From Chitinophagales bacterium (GTDB lineage Bacteria > Bacteroidota > Bacteroidia > Chitinophagales > UBA10324): 64,000 nucleotides of DNA. The stretch lies in the NCBI GenBank assembly GCA_025056305.1, contig JANWWJ010000021.1, forward strand, positions 103,014-167,013, given 5' to 3'. Position numbers and translations under genes: made by a program. Shown one piece after another: positions 26,499-35,063 of the stretch (position 1 is its first letter; the number at the start of each line of letters is the position of its first letter). Below the pieces are notes generated by a model, which made no database searches, was not told the origin of the DNA, and worked only from the letters and a program-made list of their open reading frames with translations.

Positions 26499-27131
26499 AT
26501 GAAATATGCGCTTCAGCTTTTGGCTATAGCACTGGCAGGCGCCCAAACGTGTTTTAGCCAGTCGTTATTAGATGCCCCCACTGCCATCCGCGAGCTCAAA
26601 AAAGGTACGCTGCTGGTACGACTTCCCTCAGCACAAAGCAGAATTCAGGCCTTGCAGCAAGTTGGGCGCCATGAGCAGGCTGCAGAAGTCCTCAGGCAGT
26701 ACGCAGAAAAAAATCAGCTCATTGTAGCAGCTTTTACCAAGCATTTTTGCTTTTGCCCGTTTTTGTTTTTCTACAGCGATGCCACTCCCCTGCTGTTGCA
26801 AGGCCAGCGACGCGGGTTCTTCCTTAACGATTCGCTGGAGGTTGACACGAGCCTGACGATTCATACCGATTTTTTTTTAATTGTAACCATAGGCAGACCC
26901 GTCATGTATGGTACTGACAAAGGCCGCAGATCCGGCGCACCTCCCCAACCCGGCCTTTTTGGTGAAGTCTTCGTCGTCCACGACTCCCAGCTTAATCAAA
27001 TGACTGCTCCTTTTCCGTTTTCGGCACGCGAAGATTTTATCACATATCTGACCGGCGGAAACTGGGAAAAGAAGGTCATCGCCCTGAACCGACGCCTCGA
27101 AGCTTATTACCAGATGGTGCAGCAACCGTGA
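26499..27131 (+). CDS. Exported protein of unknown function
   Basis: A 210-residue protein with a signal peptide (MKYALQLLAIALAGAQTCFS, cleavage after FSQ likely). I do not recognise a domain. Residues 30-70 are helical (IRELKKGTLLVRLPS, LRQYAEKNQ). A middle part has FCFCPFLFFYSD and FLNDSLEVDTSLT, and a basic/proline-rich loop (DKGRRSGAPPQPG) follows. It has no T9SS sorting domain or lipobox. Its stop is 6 nt from the stop of the convergent metalloprotease gene. The frame continues cleanly, so it appears an intact gene rather than a remnant. Confidence 0.7.
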   Translation: MKYALQLLAIALAGAQTCFSQSLLDAPTAIRELKKGTLLVRLPSAQSRIQALQQVGRHEQAAEVLRQYAEKNQLIVAAFTKHFCFCPFLFFYSDATPLLLQGQRRGFFLNDSLEVDTSLTIHTDFFLIVTIGRPVMYGTDKGRRSGAPPQPGLFGEVFVVHDSQLNQMTAPFPFSAREDFITYLTGGNWEKKVIALNRRLEAYYQMVQQP

Positions 27132-27137
27132 ATTCGT

Positions 27138-29561
27138 TCAACGCACCATGAGTGACTCGACCTGCTGTTGCCCATCTGCCGTCGTGCGGCGCACCACATA
27201 AAAACCTGCGGGTAAATACTCCAGCGACAATCGGGTAACTGGGACTTTTTCCATCAGCCCAGAAACCAGATAGCGCCTGCCGATAAAATCAAAAATTTCA
27301 ATATATGACTGAGCAGCATCCGGTTCTGTTTCTATAACTACCCAGCTCTTTGTCGGGTTCGGATATAAGCGAAACCAAGCCGTAGCCGCGTCAACAGCGG
27401 GCCCTACTTGAGGCAGAAGGTTAACCTGGAAATCTTCCACTTCTCCCTCATCAAACACCTCACAGCTGGTCGGACTGCTTCCCGTTTTCAAAGACAGCCG
27501 CACACGTGTGATTCCGGGAAGGGCTGAAGCCGGAACCGTGAATTTTCGCGCTAAAAAACCTTTTGACTTGGATTTTCGCCCAAAGATTTTTTCACCTGCA
27601 TCGTCAAAATCACCATCCTGATTGTAATCAATCCACATTTTCCAATATTTTATCTGTTTATCGGTACTGGCACAACTATACAATACCGTGTTTTCACTGC
27701 CGATAACAACATCAATCACGTGCTGCGCTTCGAAGTAATACCCCCCGTCAGACGTTGACGAGCGCTGGTAATTGTTCCATCCAAAAAAATCAATATAAGT
27801 ACTCGAGGCATCGTTCCCCTTGGAAAGACAATAGGACAATGGAGCAGCAAAGCGAATGGTATAGTCTTCCACCTCCCCGTAGTTGAAGTGGTCGCAGGGC
27901 TCGGAAATCTCTTCAAACTGCATAGACACGCGTAAGCGGGTCTCTCCGATGGCCGAAGCCGGAACGGTCCATGATCCTGACACCGTGCTGGTCACCTCTA
28001 AAATGTCCAGAACTCGTTCATTGGCATCAAAAAAATCCTTATCACTGTTGTAATCGACGAAAACCGAAAAATTCTCTTCCCAAACTTTCTTCAGATAGCC
28101 GGGGGTCAATGCATAATTCACCTGATCGCCCGGCGGTGCATAGATGACCAAATGGGTAAAGTCAGAATAGCCGCCTCCAGGCCCAGACTGGTTCACGACA
28201 TTATTGAACTGCACCGCCTCAATCCATTCATCTTTAGTGTTTCCTACTGAGGGACAATACTCCGGAGGCATTGGAGCACAATCGGTAGTCAGGCAAGTAG
28301 CTGCATTTATCGTATTGCGAATTACTGCAGCAGGCTGGGCACCAAACCCTTTCGTCAAATTGATGCCATAAGGTGTCAGATGACAATAGCTCATGATGGT
28401 TCCTCCGTCCAGAGGTGTGGGTCCTTCTGGGCAGGTCCCTTCGTTAGGAAATCCAGCCAAAGGGCCACAATTATCCAATGCTCCGCTGTCCCATACACAA
28501 GCATGGGTGTGATAGCTGCCCATCAGATGGCCCCATTCGTGCAAGAGCACGAAAGTGTTCCATGAAAAAAGAGGATATGCGTCATACTCAAAGTCCACAT
28601 CGCTGTAGCAATATTTTCCAAACAGCGAACAAAAGCCGTTGATGGTGCTGGCCACACCACCCAAATGGCCCGGCTCTATGGTTAACAACTGACCCAAATC
28701 CCCATAAACTTGTGGCCGATGTTGCTTAAACAAGGCCAACTGACCGGCAGAATAAGTAGCTTGATATGGGTCTGGAATGTCCCATACATAAATCTGTGAT
28801 ATGCTGGTATGGATGTCATCGTTGATAAACACCATGGCCAAATTGTTGTGCAGCGCGGTCATCCAGTTGGCGGTTGCTTGAATGTCGTAGTTGCATTTTT
28901 GAAATATTTCATACCCCAACTCGTAATAAAGCCGCACACAGTTGACCGTTCGGATTGCTGTTGGTTCGCTCACGAAGGGTGCTGCGGATATGCTGTCCAC
29001 CTCGCAAAACAGCCGATACTGCTGCGGAAGTAATTCCTGTTCTTGATACACAGCATACAAATCTGAGGCCGCCATACGCGCAAGCGTCAAGGACGGGCGA
29101 TTCGGTTCTGCCAATACAGCAACTATATCCTGTGCGAAAATGGATACAGCTACTATTGAGCCTTGTATATCCCGCACTTGCCCAACGTAGTAGAGGCCTC
29201 CTCGATAAGGGACTTCGGTACCCGTTGCGGTCGTCAACCGGAAGTCAGGAGCCAGCAAAGAATGCTGAACCAGCACACAGCTACGAAATCCTTCTGGAGT
29301 AGGCAAAAGCAGTTCCACCGCCTCCGGCTTTACTTCGTAAAGTCTTTTCAATTCATCTTGCCGAATGCGGTAGAGCCCAGAGCTATGTTTTTGTGCACGG
29401 CCGTCCGCAATCGGGTCAAAAAGCACCGTAGTGATCACCGAAGTTTCACCCGAGAACTTGCGCTCAACAAGGCGACTCAATCCCGACGGTTGCGCAAGGC
29501 TTACCTCCACAAAACTCAACAACCCCAACAAAGCACATTTTATATAGGCTGATATCCCCAT
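27138..29561 (-). CDS. Secreted metzincin metalloprotease with GEVED domains and T9SS sorting domain
   Basis: An 807-residue exported protease. Signal peptide to about residue 23 (SFVEVSLAQ). A reprolysin/M12B-like catalytic domain (about 190-430) has the zinc motif HEWGHLMGSYH at 341-351 (HExxHxxGxxH; ligands H341, H345, H351, catalytic E342) and a Met-turn in GTIMSYCH. Two GEVED-type adhesion domains follow (about 470-580 and 590-715, with GEVEDYTI and GEVEDFQV). The C-terminus is a type A T9SS sorting domain (WFRLYPNPTKS to the end). It probably degrades proteins outside the cell. Confidence 0.9.
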   Translation of the reverse strand: MGISAYIKCALLGLLSFVEVSLAQPSGLSRLVERKFSGETSVITTVLFDPIADGRAQKHSSGLYRIRQDELKRLYEVKPEAVELLLPTPEGFRSCVLVQHSLLAPDFRLTTATGTEVPYRGGLYYVGQVRDIQGSIVAVSIFAQDIVAVLAEPNRPSLTLARMAASDLYAVYQEQELLPQQYRLFCEVDSISAAPFVSEPTAIRTVNCVRLYYELGYEIFQKCNYDIQATANWMTALHNNLAMVFINDDIHTSISQIYVWDIPDPYQATYSAGQLALFKQHRPQVYGDLGQLLTIEPGHLGGVASTINGFCSLFGKYCYSDVDFEYDAYPLFSWNTFVLLHEWGHLMGSYHTHACVWDSGALDNCGPLAGFPNEGTCPEGPTPLDGGTIMSYCHLTPYGINLTKGFGAQPAAVIRNTINAATCLTTDCAPMPPEYCPSVGNTKDEWIEAVQFNNVVNQSGPGGGYSDFTHLVIYAPPGDQVNYALTPGYLKKVWEENFSVFVDYNSDKDFFDANERVLDILEVTSTVSGSWTVPASAIGETRLRVSMQFEEISEPCDHFNYGEVEDYTIRFAAPLSYCLSKGNDASSTYIDFFGWNNYQRSSTSDGGYYFEAQHVIDVVIGSENTVLYSCASTDKQIKYWKMWIDYNQDGDFDDAGEKIFGRKSKSKGFLARKFTVPASALPGITRVRLSLKTGSSPTSCEVFDEGEVEDFQVNLLPQVGPAVDAATAWFRLYPNPTKSWVVIETEPDAAQSYIEIFDFIGRRYLVSGLMEKVPVTRLSLEYLPAGFYVVRRTTADGQQQVESLMVR

Positions 29562-29623
29562 GATCTTGATTTCCCCTCAAGGGTTTTACGGCTTCCGAAA
29601 AGAGAAGTTACGCTACCCTCAAA

Positions 29624-29642
29624 AAAGCATGCCCTGTTGGGC
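29624..29642 (-). terminator. Weak terminator after the pappalysin-like gene
   Basis: GCCC (29631-29634) and GGGC (29639-29642) form a short stem with a TGTT loop; on the minus strand it is followed by ATGC and a run of six T. The stem is only 4 bp, so termination is uncertain. Confidence 0.3.
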
Positions 29643-29651
29643 CAACAATGA

Positions 29652-31553
29652 TCAATAGACCAGCAGCGCTGAATAAAGGTGATTACCCTTCAGCGAGCAT
29701 ACAACTGTGTAATAGCCATTTGGGAAATGACTGATATCCATCTCCCACAAGTTACTTCCTTCATGGCCAGCTATTGCTTCCTGGTGAACGATTCGCCCTA
29801 ATGCATCATAAATACGTAGGATAATGACTTCTGCTGTTGTTAGTTCGTAGTGCAACGTCACATGATCGAATGCAGGATTGGGATAGAGCACAAGAGGTCG
29901 ATTGACATGCTGCAAAACAGAATCGCCTCGAAAAGGTGAATTGCTCAAATTGATCCGCAAAGTGTAACAAGTCGTTGCGTTCGAGGCATTGTTGTATCCG
30001 TTTACCCTGATCTTGTACGTACCTACAACACTGGTGTTATAGTTTATGAGTTCATTTCCCGTACCACGGGTCAAAGAACTGGCGACCAAAGATCCACTGG
30101 GGTTGTAGAGGCGCAGGTCGTAATCGGCGGGCAGGTTACTTAGCATTACCTGTATGTTCTTGTTCGTATTGTTGTTACTGAAGCTGTACCAGTCTAAATC
30201 GCCGGAAGGACTGATGAGGGCATAGTGATCAATACCGGTCGCTATGGCTGCTGGGGTGTTTTTGGTATTGTTGGGCTCAAAGATGTCGGTACACCCGCTG
30301 CTCAATGTTGTAAACGTAGCGGTAGCAGAAAACAACGACGATACCGTATCGCACACGGCTTGTACCTGATAGTTATAGGTAGTAGCAGCGTTTAAACCTG
30401 ACAAAGTATAACTGTTAGAGCTGACTGTGACCGAAAACCATTGACCAGATCCCGCCACTTCATATTTCAGATTGTACGCTGTTGCACCACTGACTGCCGA
30501 CCAACTCAACACTGCACTGCTGCTGGTGATGGAACTGGCCGTTAAAACTGAAGGCGTTGCACAAACGGGGGTAGTGGGCGGCACGCATCCTAATGAGCTC
30601 AGCAGACTATATCGCGCACCGCCCGGCGCAAACATAGCCTGCATTCGTGCTTTTTGACCGGCAGTAAACATATTCATGCATGCATCATCGGTGTAATCCA
30701 TATAGTTTTCGTACTGGTCGCCATCGGGACCATTGCTGCAACTGATGCGGACAGCAGGAAGAGGGCAACCATAAGTTTCGTCGGCTTGATTGGGCGTATC
30801 GCTTACGAGATCGGAGCCGGAACAACTGTTGCCGTCATCGCCCCAGATGTGGTAGAGGTTAAGCCAATGTCCTACTTCGTGGGTCGCGGTACGCCCCAGA
30901 TGATAAGGCGGCTGGGCTGACCCACCTCTGCCCGTGTAAGCATAATCAATCACGATGCCATCGGTTGTGGCCGGGCCTCCCGGAAACTGAGCGTAGCCGA
31001 GCAGGCCACCGCTCAGGTCACAGACCCATATGTTCAGATATGAGTTACGATCCCACGCGTCGCTGCCTCCTTTAGAAGATTTCTTCACGTCATCGTTGGA
31101 AGTAAATGACGTCTTTGTGGTATAAACCCTGATGATGCCGTTTGTAGGGTTTCCGTTAGGATCTCGCTGAGCCAAGCAAAATTCAATTTCGCAGTCGGCA
31201 GCCACGGGAGCAAAAGCTGCTCGGGTACTGCCCGCGTCGGGGTTTAGCCGACGGAAATCCTCATTCAAAACTTGAAGCTGCGACAGCAACTGATCGTCCG
31301 ATAGATTTTCCGCCGTCGTATTATAGACCACATGAAAGACGACAGGAATAGTAACCACCGTACGCAAGCCCGCAGGATTTTCTTGAATCCATTTCCGGGT
31401 GAATTCTTCTATTGCTTGACGGTTTTTGACGTATTCGCCGTCCATCTGGCGTAATCGCTTATCTACTTCCATCGTGGCACAACGGCGCACCTGCCCGCTG
31501 CCTGTTGCTGCAGCTAAAAGCAGCACTGATGCAAATAAGCAAAAATGCTTCAT
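29652..31553 (-). CDS. Secreted pappalysin-like (M43) metalloprotease with FN3, PPC and T9SS sorting domains
   Basis: A 633-residue exported protein. Signal peptide to about 20 (AAATGSGQ). The M43 catalytic domain (about 60-320) carries HEVGHWLNLYH at 225-235 (ligands H225, H229, H235; catalytic E226). N replaces the G that other M43 enzymes have in this motif, as seen in some bacterial members. A Met-turn is seen in NYMDYTDDAC. A fibronectin type III domain (about 330-415), a PPC-type beta-sandwich (about 420-535, DLDWYSFSN, YDLRLYNPSG) and a type A T9SS sorting domain (LVLYPNPAFDH) follow. It is divergent from the Asp-box protein. Confidence 0.9.
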   Translation of the reverse strand: MKHFCLFASVLLLAAATGSGQVRRCATMEVDKRLRQMDGEYVKNRQAIEEFTRKWIQENPAGLRTVVTIPVVFHVVYNTTAENLSDDQLLSQLQVLNEDFRRLNPDAGSTRAAFAPVAADCEIEFCLAQRDPNGNPTNGIIRVYTTKTSFTSNDDVKKSSKGGSDAWDRNSYLNIWVCDLSGGLLGYAQFPGGPATTDGIVIDYAYTGRGGSAQPPYHLGRTATHEVGHWLNLYHIWGDDGNSCSGSDLVSDTPNQADETYGCPLPAVRISCSNGPDGDQYENYMDYTDDACMNMFTAGQKARMQAMFAPGGARYSLLSSLGCVPPTTPVCATPSVLTASSITSSSAVLSWSAVSGATAYNLKYEVAGSGQWFSVTVSSNSYTLSGLNAATTYNYQVQAVCDTVSSLFSATATFTTLSSGCTDIFEPNNTKNTPAAIATGIDHYALISPSGDLDWYSFSNNNTNKNIQVMLSNLPADYDLRLYNPSGSLVASSLTRGTGNELINYNTSVVGTYKIRVNGYNNASNATTCYTLRINLSNSPFRGDSVLQHVNRPLVLYPNPAFDHVTLHYELTTAEVIILRIYDALGRIVHQEAIAGHEGSNLWEMDISHFPNGYYTVVCSLKGNHLYSALLVY

Positions 31554-31861
31554 GGCATACGCTTGAAAGGGTTAACACTTAACATTTTAATGTACACACC
31601 CAAATTTACTAAGCGAGTAAAATAAGACTGGCCCTTTGTAACCTGTTTTTTTGATAGAATGAGGTGATCGCTCGCTTAACGTAAACGGGCAAATCGTTTG
31701 TTTAGGGGGCTCTTGATGAAAGCGGTTCATCGTTGCTGCTAAAATGAAGGGCATCAGGTCTCTATTATCTGAATGTAGTGAACAATTTTCTGGCCTTTGA
31801 AGAAAAAATACCCTCTATTTTTATAGATACGATTCTAATTAATCTCCCAAAAAACCTCACC
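31554..31861. promoter_or_regulatory. 308-nt divergent promoter region
   Basis: Between the pappalysin-like gene (minus) and the Asp-box gene (plus). It has no coding signal. It holds a TAnnTTTG box for the minus gene (31601-31608), an inverted repeat over it (31605-31621) and a long-range 8-bp inverted repeat (31610-31617 with 31671-31678). A clear -7 box for the plus gene was not found. Confidence 0.5.
31601..31608 (-). promoter_or_regulatory. -7 element for pappalysin-like gene
   Basis: The minus strand reads TAAATTTG, an exact TAnnTTTG match, 47 nt upstream of the ATG at 31553. It overlaps an inverted repeat, TTTACT/AGTAAA with a 5-nt spacer (31605-31621), that could be a repressor site. 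No good -33 TTTG is seen. Confidence 0.4.
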
Positions 31862-34800
31862 ATGCAATCTGTTTCAGCATTAAAATTTTGTGGAGTAATT
31901 ATTGTTCTGAATTGCTTTACTGCTTCTGCACAACAGCCTGCGGCGACCCTCACCGAATTGCGTCAACGCTTTATCGCACATTATGAAGCACTTAAAAAGG
32001 AAGACAATACTTTTAAGAAACAGGAAGCTTTACCCTTTCATGATGGTTTATGGAAAAAATACATGCGATGGGAGCACCTGATGCAAACCCGCCTGATGCC
32101 AGATGGGACCTTGCCACCACCCGGTTTTTTAGCCGCAGAACGAGAACGTTTTCTACTCAATGCTCCCTCCGCTACGCGTAATGCCGGATGGCAGCCTGTA
32201 GGCACTGCCGTTGTACCAAGCAATGGCGGGGGCGCCGGGCGAGCCAACGTTTTTGTCTTTCATCCCAGCAATACCAACATCATTTATTTGGGTACCGCCG
32301 GCGGCGGTTTATGGAAGACCACCGACGGAGGTTTGACGTGGACTCCTTTAACCGATGGGCTTCCGGTTACCAGTATTGCCGATATTGCTCTTGACCCCAC
32401 CAATCCAAACAACATTTATGTAGCTACAGGCGATGGGTACGGTTACGAATTCGGAACCAACAATGATTTCTGGGGTGGGGTTTACAGTGCCGGTGTATTT
32501 CGCAGCATTGATGGCGGAATAACGTGGTCTCCTACCGGACTGACTTACAATCAAGACCAGAAAATCATCATCCAGCGTTTGGTTATTCATCCCACTAATC
32601 CGCAAATCTTGCTTGCAGCCACGCGCAGCGGGATCATGCGCACTACAGATGGAGGCTCAACTTGGAATTTGGTAAAAAGCACGCATTGTTATGATCTGGA
32701 GTTTAACACGTTCGACCCCAATACAATCTACTCTGGTGGGGGTGGCACGCTGATAAAATCAACAGATGGTGGCGCAAACTGGAGCACCATGTATAGCGGA
32801 ATGGGCACAGGCCGTATTTCTATTGAAGTGTCCAGTGCTAACCACCAGGTCATTTACGCCATGAGCGAAAGTGGCATCTTTATCCGTTCCGCAGATGGCG
32901 GTACGACATGGACCAATAAAACATTTCCTTACAGCGCAGGTTTTTTTGGCTATTACGACCTCGTACTGGCCTGTTCAGATGCAAATGCCGATCACTTACT
33001 GGCCGGCGGTATTTATACCGTTAAATCCACAAATGGAGGCTCTTCGTGGACAGATATTTCTTCCAGCAATCTTCACGTCGACAACCACGACCTGGACTAT
33101 CTCCCTGGCAGTACTTCCACAATTTTCTCAGCCAATGACGGTGGCTTTTTCAAATCCACCAATGGAGGTTCAACCTGGACTGACCTGAGCAACGGGCTTG
33201 CCATCGCTCAAATCTATCGCTTGGCAAGCAGCGCCACTGATCCACAGGTCATCTACAGTGGCTGGCAAGACAACGGTTCCAACAAATGGGATGGAAATAA
33301 TTCGACTTGGAAAATGGTCTATGGCGCAGACGGCATGGAGTGTATGGTGGATCATTCCAATGTGCAAACAGTATACATCAGCTACCAATACGGAGGCTTG
33401 CAGAAAAGTACCAATGGTGGAAACTCATTCAGCCACATCGCCCCCTGTAGCGGAAACTGGATAACCCCATATGCCATGGATCCCAACGTAAGCAGCACTA
33501 TTTACGCAGGTTGTGCTTCTGTGTATAAATCCACTAACGGGGGCAGCACCTGGTCAAACATTGGCAGCAACTTGTTTACAGGCGGGTACAATAATGCCTG
33601 CAACTACATTGCTATAGCTCCTTCCAATACTTCAGTGATCTATGCGGCCTCCTTCACCAAAATTTATCGCACCACCACAGGCGGATCCCCTTGGACCAAC
33701 ATTACAGGCACGCTGCCGGTAACCAATACCGGCATCAACTACATCGCCATCAGTGCCACAAATTCTGATCACGTCTGGATCTGTCTGGGCGGCTATTCAG
33801 CAGGCAATAAAGTATTTGTTTCCACCAATGGTGGAACAACCTGGACCAACATCAGCGGTAGCCTTCCCAATATTCCAGTCAATACCATTGTTTATGAAAA
33901 AAACTCACCCGACCGGGTTTATATTGGTACCGACATTGGAGTGTTTTATCGCGACAATACGACCGCCGATTGGGTTTTTTACAATGATGGTTTACCCAAT
34001 GTAATGGTTCATGAATTAGAAATCAACTACACCAGCAACAAGCTGCTGGCCGCAACATATGGACGAGGTCTTTGGCAGGCAAACCTGGTGGGTGCAGCGC
34101 CACCGGCAATCACTACTCATCCCATCACTACGTATCCGCTCTGCCCAGGCGCCAATATTTCTGTAAGCTTTACCATCAGCGGAACATTTCAGCCGGGAAA
34201 TGTGTTTAAAGCCCAACTCAGTGATGCCAACGGCAGCTTTTCTAATCCCACCGAAATCGGTTCGTTCAGTGGAACGACTTCGGGCACGATCAATGCAACC
34301 CTGCCGGCAACAGCCAATGGCAGTAACTATCTCATCCGCGTGGTCAGCACAGTGCCTGTCGTGATCGGTACCGACAACGGCTCGCCCCTGACGATTACCT
34401 GCCCCTCACCCACAGGCCTGACTGCATCTGCGATAACGTCAACCTCCGCAACCTTGAGCTGGCTGCCAAGCGATTGTGCTCAGAGTTACCGTCTTCGCTA
34501 CAAACCCAAAAGTGGCGGACAGTACAAGTCTGAAAAATCGACTACAACCTCGAAAACGATCAGCGGCTTGAGCCCGGCTACCGAATACCAGTGGTCGGTA
34601 AAATCCAAGTGTTTGAGTTCGCCCAACGTATGGTCTGCTTATTCAGCTCATGCATACTTTACGACTGCAGCCGCCCGACCGACAAACCTGGAAGAAAATC
34701 TTAGCTCATCATTAAAGATCTATCCTAACCCTGCCAGCCAGCGGGTCACCGTCTTACTACCGGAACATGCTTCACACCTCGAATTGACCGATCTGATGGG

Positions 34801-34939
34801 TAGAAGAAAATTATTCATAGAGCTGGCTCCCGACACAAGAAGTATTTCGATTGACTTGTCTGCTTTTGGTCGAGGAATGTACCACATAAACGCCACAACC
34901 CCTTACAAAGTTTTCACCGGTAGACTGACCGTTAACTAA
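31862..34939 (+). CDS. Secreted Asp-box (BNR/VPS10-like) propeller protein with FN3 and T9SS sorting domain
   Basis: A 1025-residue exported protein; ATG 31862 gives a signal peptide ending TASAQQ. The GTG at 31778 would add a tail not expected before a signal peptide. From about residue 150 to 660 there are about eleven Asp-box-type repeats (STNGGSTW, STDGGANW, TTDGGSTW and similar), the pattern of sialidase/VPS10-like beta-propellers. No complete sialidase catalytic set (RIP, arginine triad) was found, so it may bind rather than cleave glycans. A fibronectin III domain (about 850-930) and a type A T9SS sorting domain (LKIYPNPASQR) end the protein. Confidence 0.88.
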   Translation: MQSVSALKFCGVIIVLNCFTASAQQPAATLTELRQRFIAHYEALKKEDNTFKKQEALPFHDGLWKKYMRWEHLMQTRLMPDGTLPPPGFLAAERERFLLNAPSATRNAGWQPVGTAVVPSNGGGAGRANVFVFHPSNTNIIYLGTAGGGLWKTTDGGLTWTPLTDGLPVTSIADIALDPTNPNNIYVATGDGYGYEFGTNNDFWGGVYSAGVFRSIDGGITWSPTGLTYNQDQKIIIQRLVIHPTNPQILLAATRSGIMRTTDGGSTWNLVKSTHCYDLEFNTFDPNTIYSGGGGTLIKSTDGGANWSTMYSGMGTGRISIEVSSANHQVIYAMSESGIFIRSADGGTTWTNKTFPYSAGFFGYYDLVLACSDANADHLLAGGIYTVKSTNGGSSWTDISSSNLHVDNHDLDYLPGSTSTIFSANDGGFFKSTNGGSTWTDLSNGLAIAQIYRLASSATDPQVIYSGWQDNGSNKWDGNNSTWKMVYGADGMECMVDHSNVQTVYISYQYGGLQKSTNGGNSFSHIAPCSGNWITPYAMDPNVSSTIYAGCASVYKSTNGGSTWSNIGSNLFTGGYNNACNYIAIAPSNTSVIYAASFTKIYRTTTGGSPWTNITGTLPVTNTGINYIAISATNSDHVWICLGGYSAGNKVFVSTNGGTTWTNISGSLPNIPVNTIVYEKNSPDRVYIGTDIGVFYRDNTTADWVFYNDGLPNVMVHELEINYTSNKLLAATYGRGLWQANLVGAAPPAITTHPITTYPLCPGANISVSFTISGTFQPGNVFKAQLSDANGSFSNPTEIGSFSGTTSGTINATLPATANGSNYLIRVVSTVPVVIGTDNGSPLTITCPSPTGLTASAITSTSATLSWLPSDCAQSYRLRYKPKSGGQYKSEKSTTTSKTISGLSPATEYQWSVKSKCLSSPNVWSAYSAHAYFTTAAARPTNLEENLSSSLKIYPNPASQRVTVLLPEHASHLELTDLMGRRKLFIELAPDTRSISIDLSAFGRGMYHINATTPYKVFTGRLTVN

Positions 34940-35063
34940 TCGTCGCATCTAACCTGCGTCTGGCCTGAGCAAGTTGATGTACTTTTCCACCTGACACGAA
35001 TGGACCACCGCAATCCGCTGGCGGAAATAGCGGCCCTCCTTTGATCATACCCATTTGCTGACC

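Noticed and set aside
31778..31861. GTG start of the Asp-box gene
   Set aside because: The extension has no signal-peptide character and the ATG at 31862 starts a good signal peptide.
32300..33850. CRISPR-like repeated DNA
   Set aside because: The repetition is protein-level Asp-box repeats with variable spacing and codons, not identical repeats with unique spacers.
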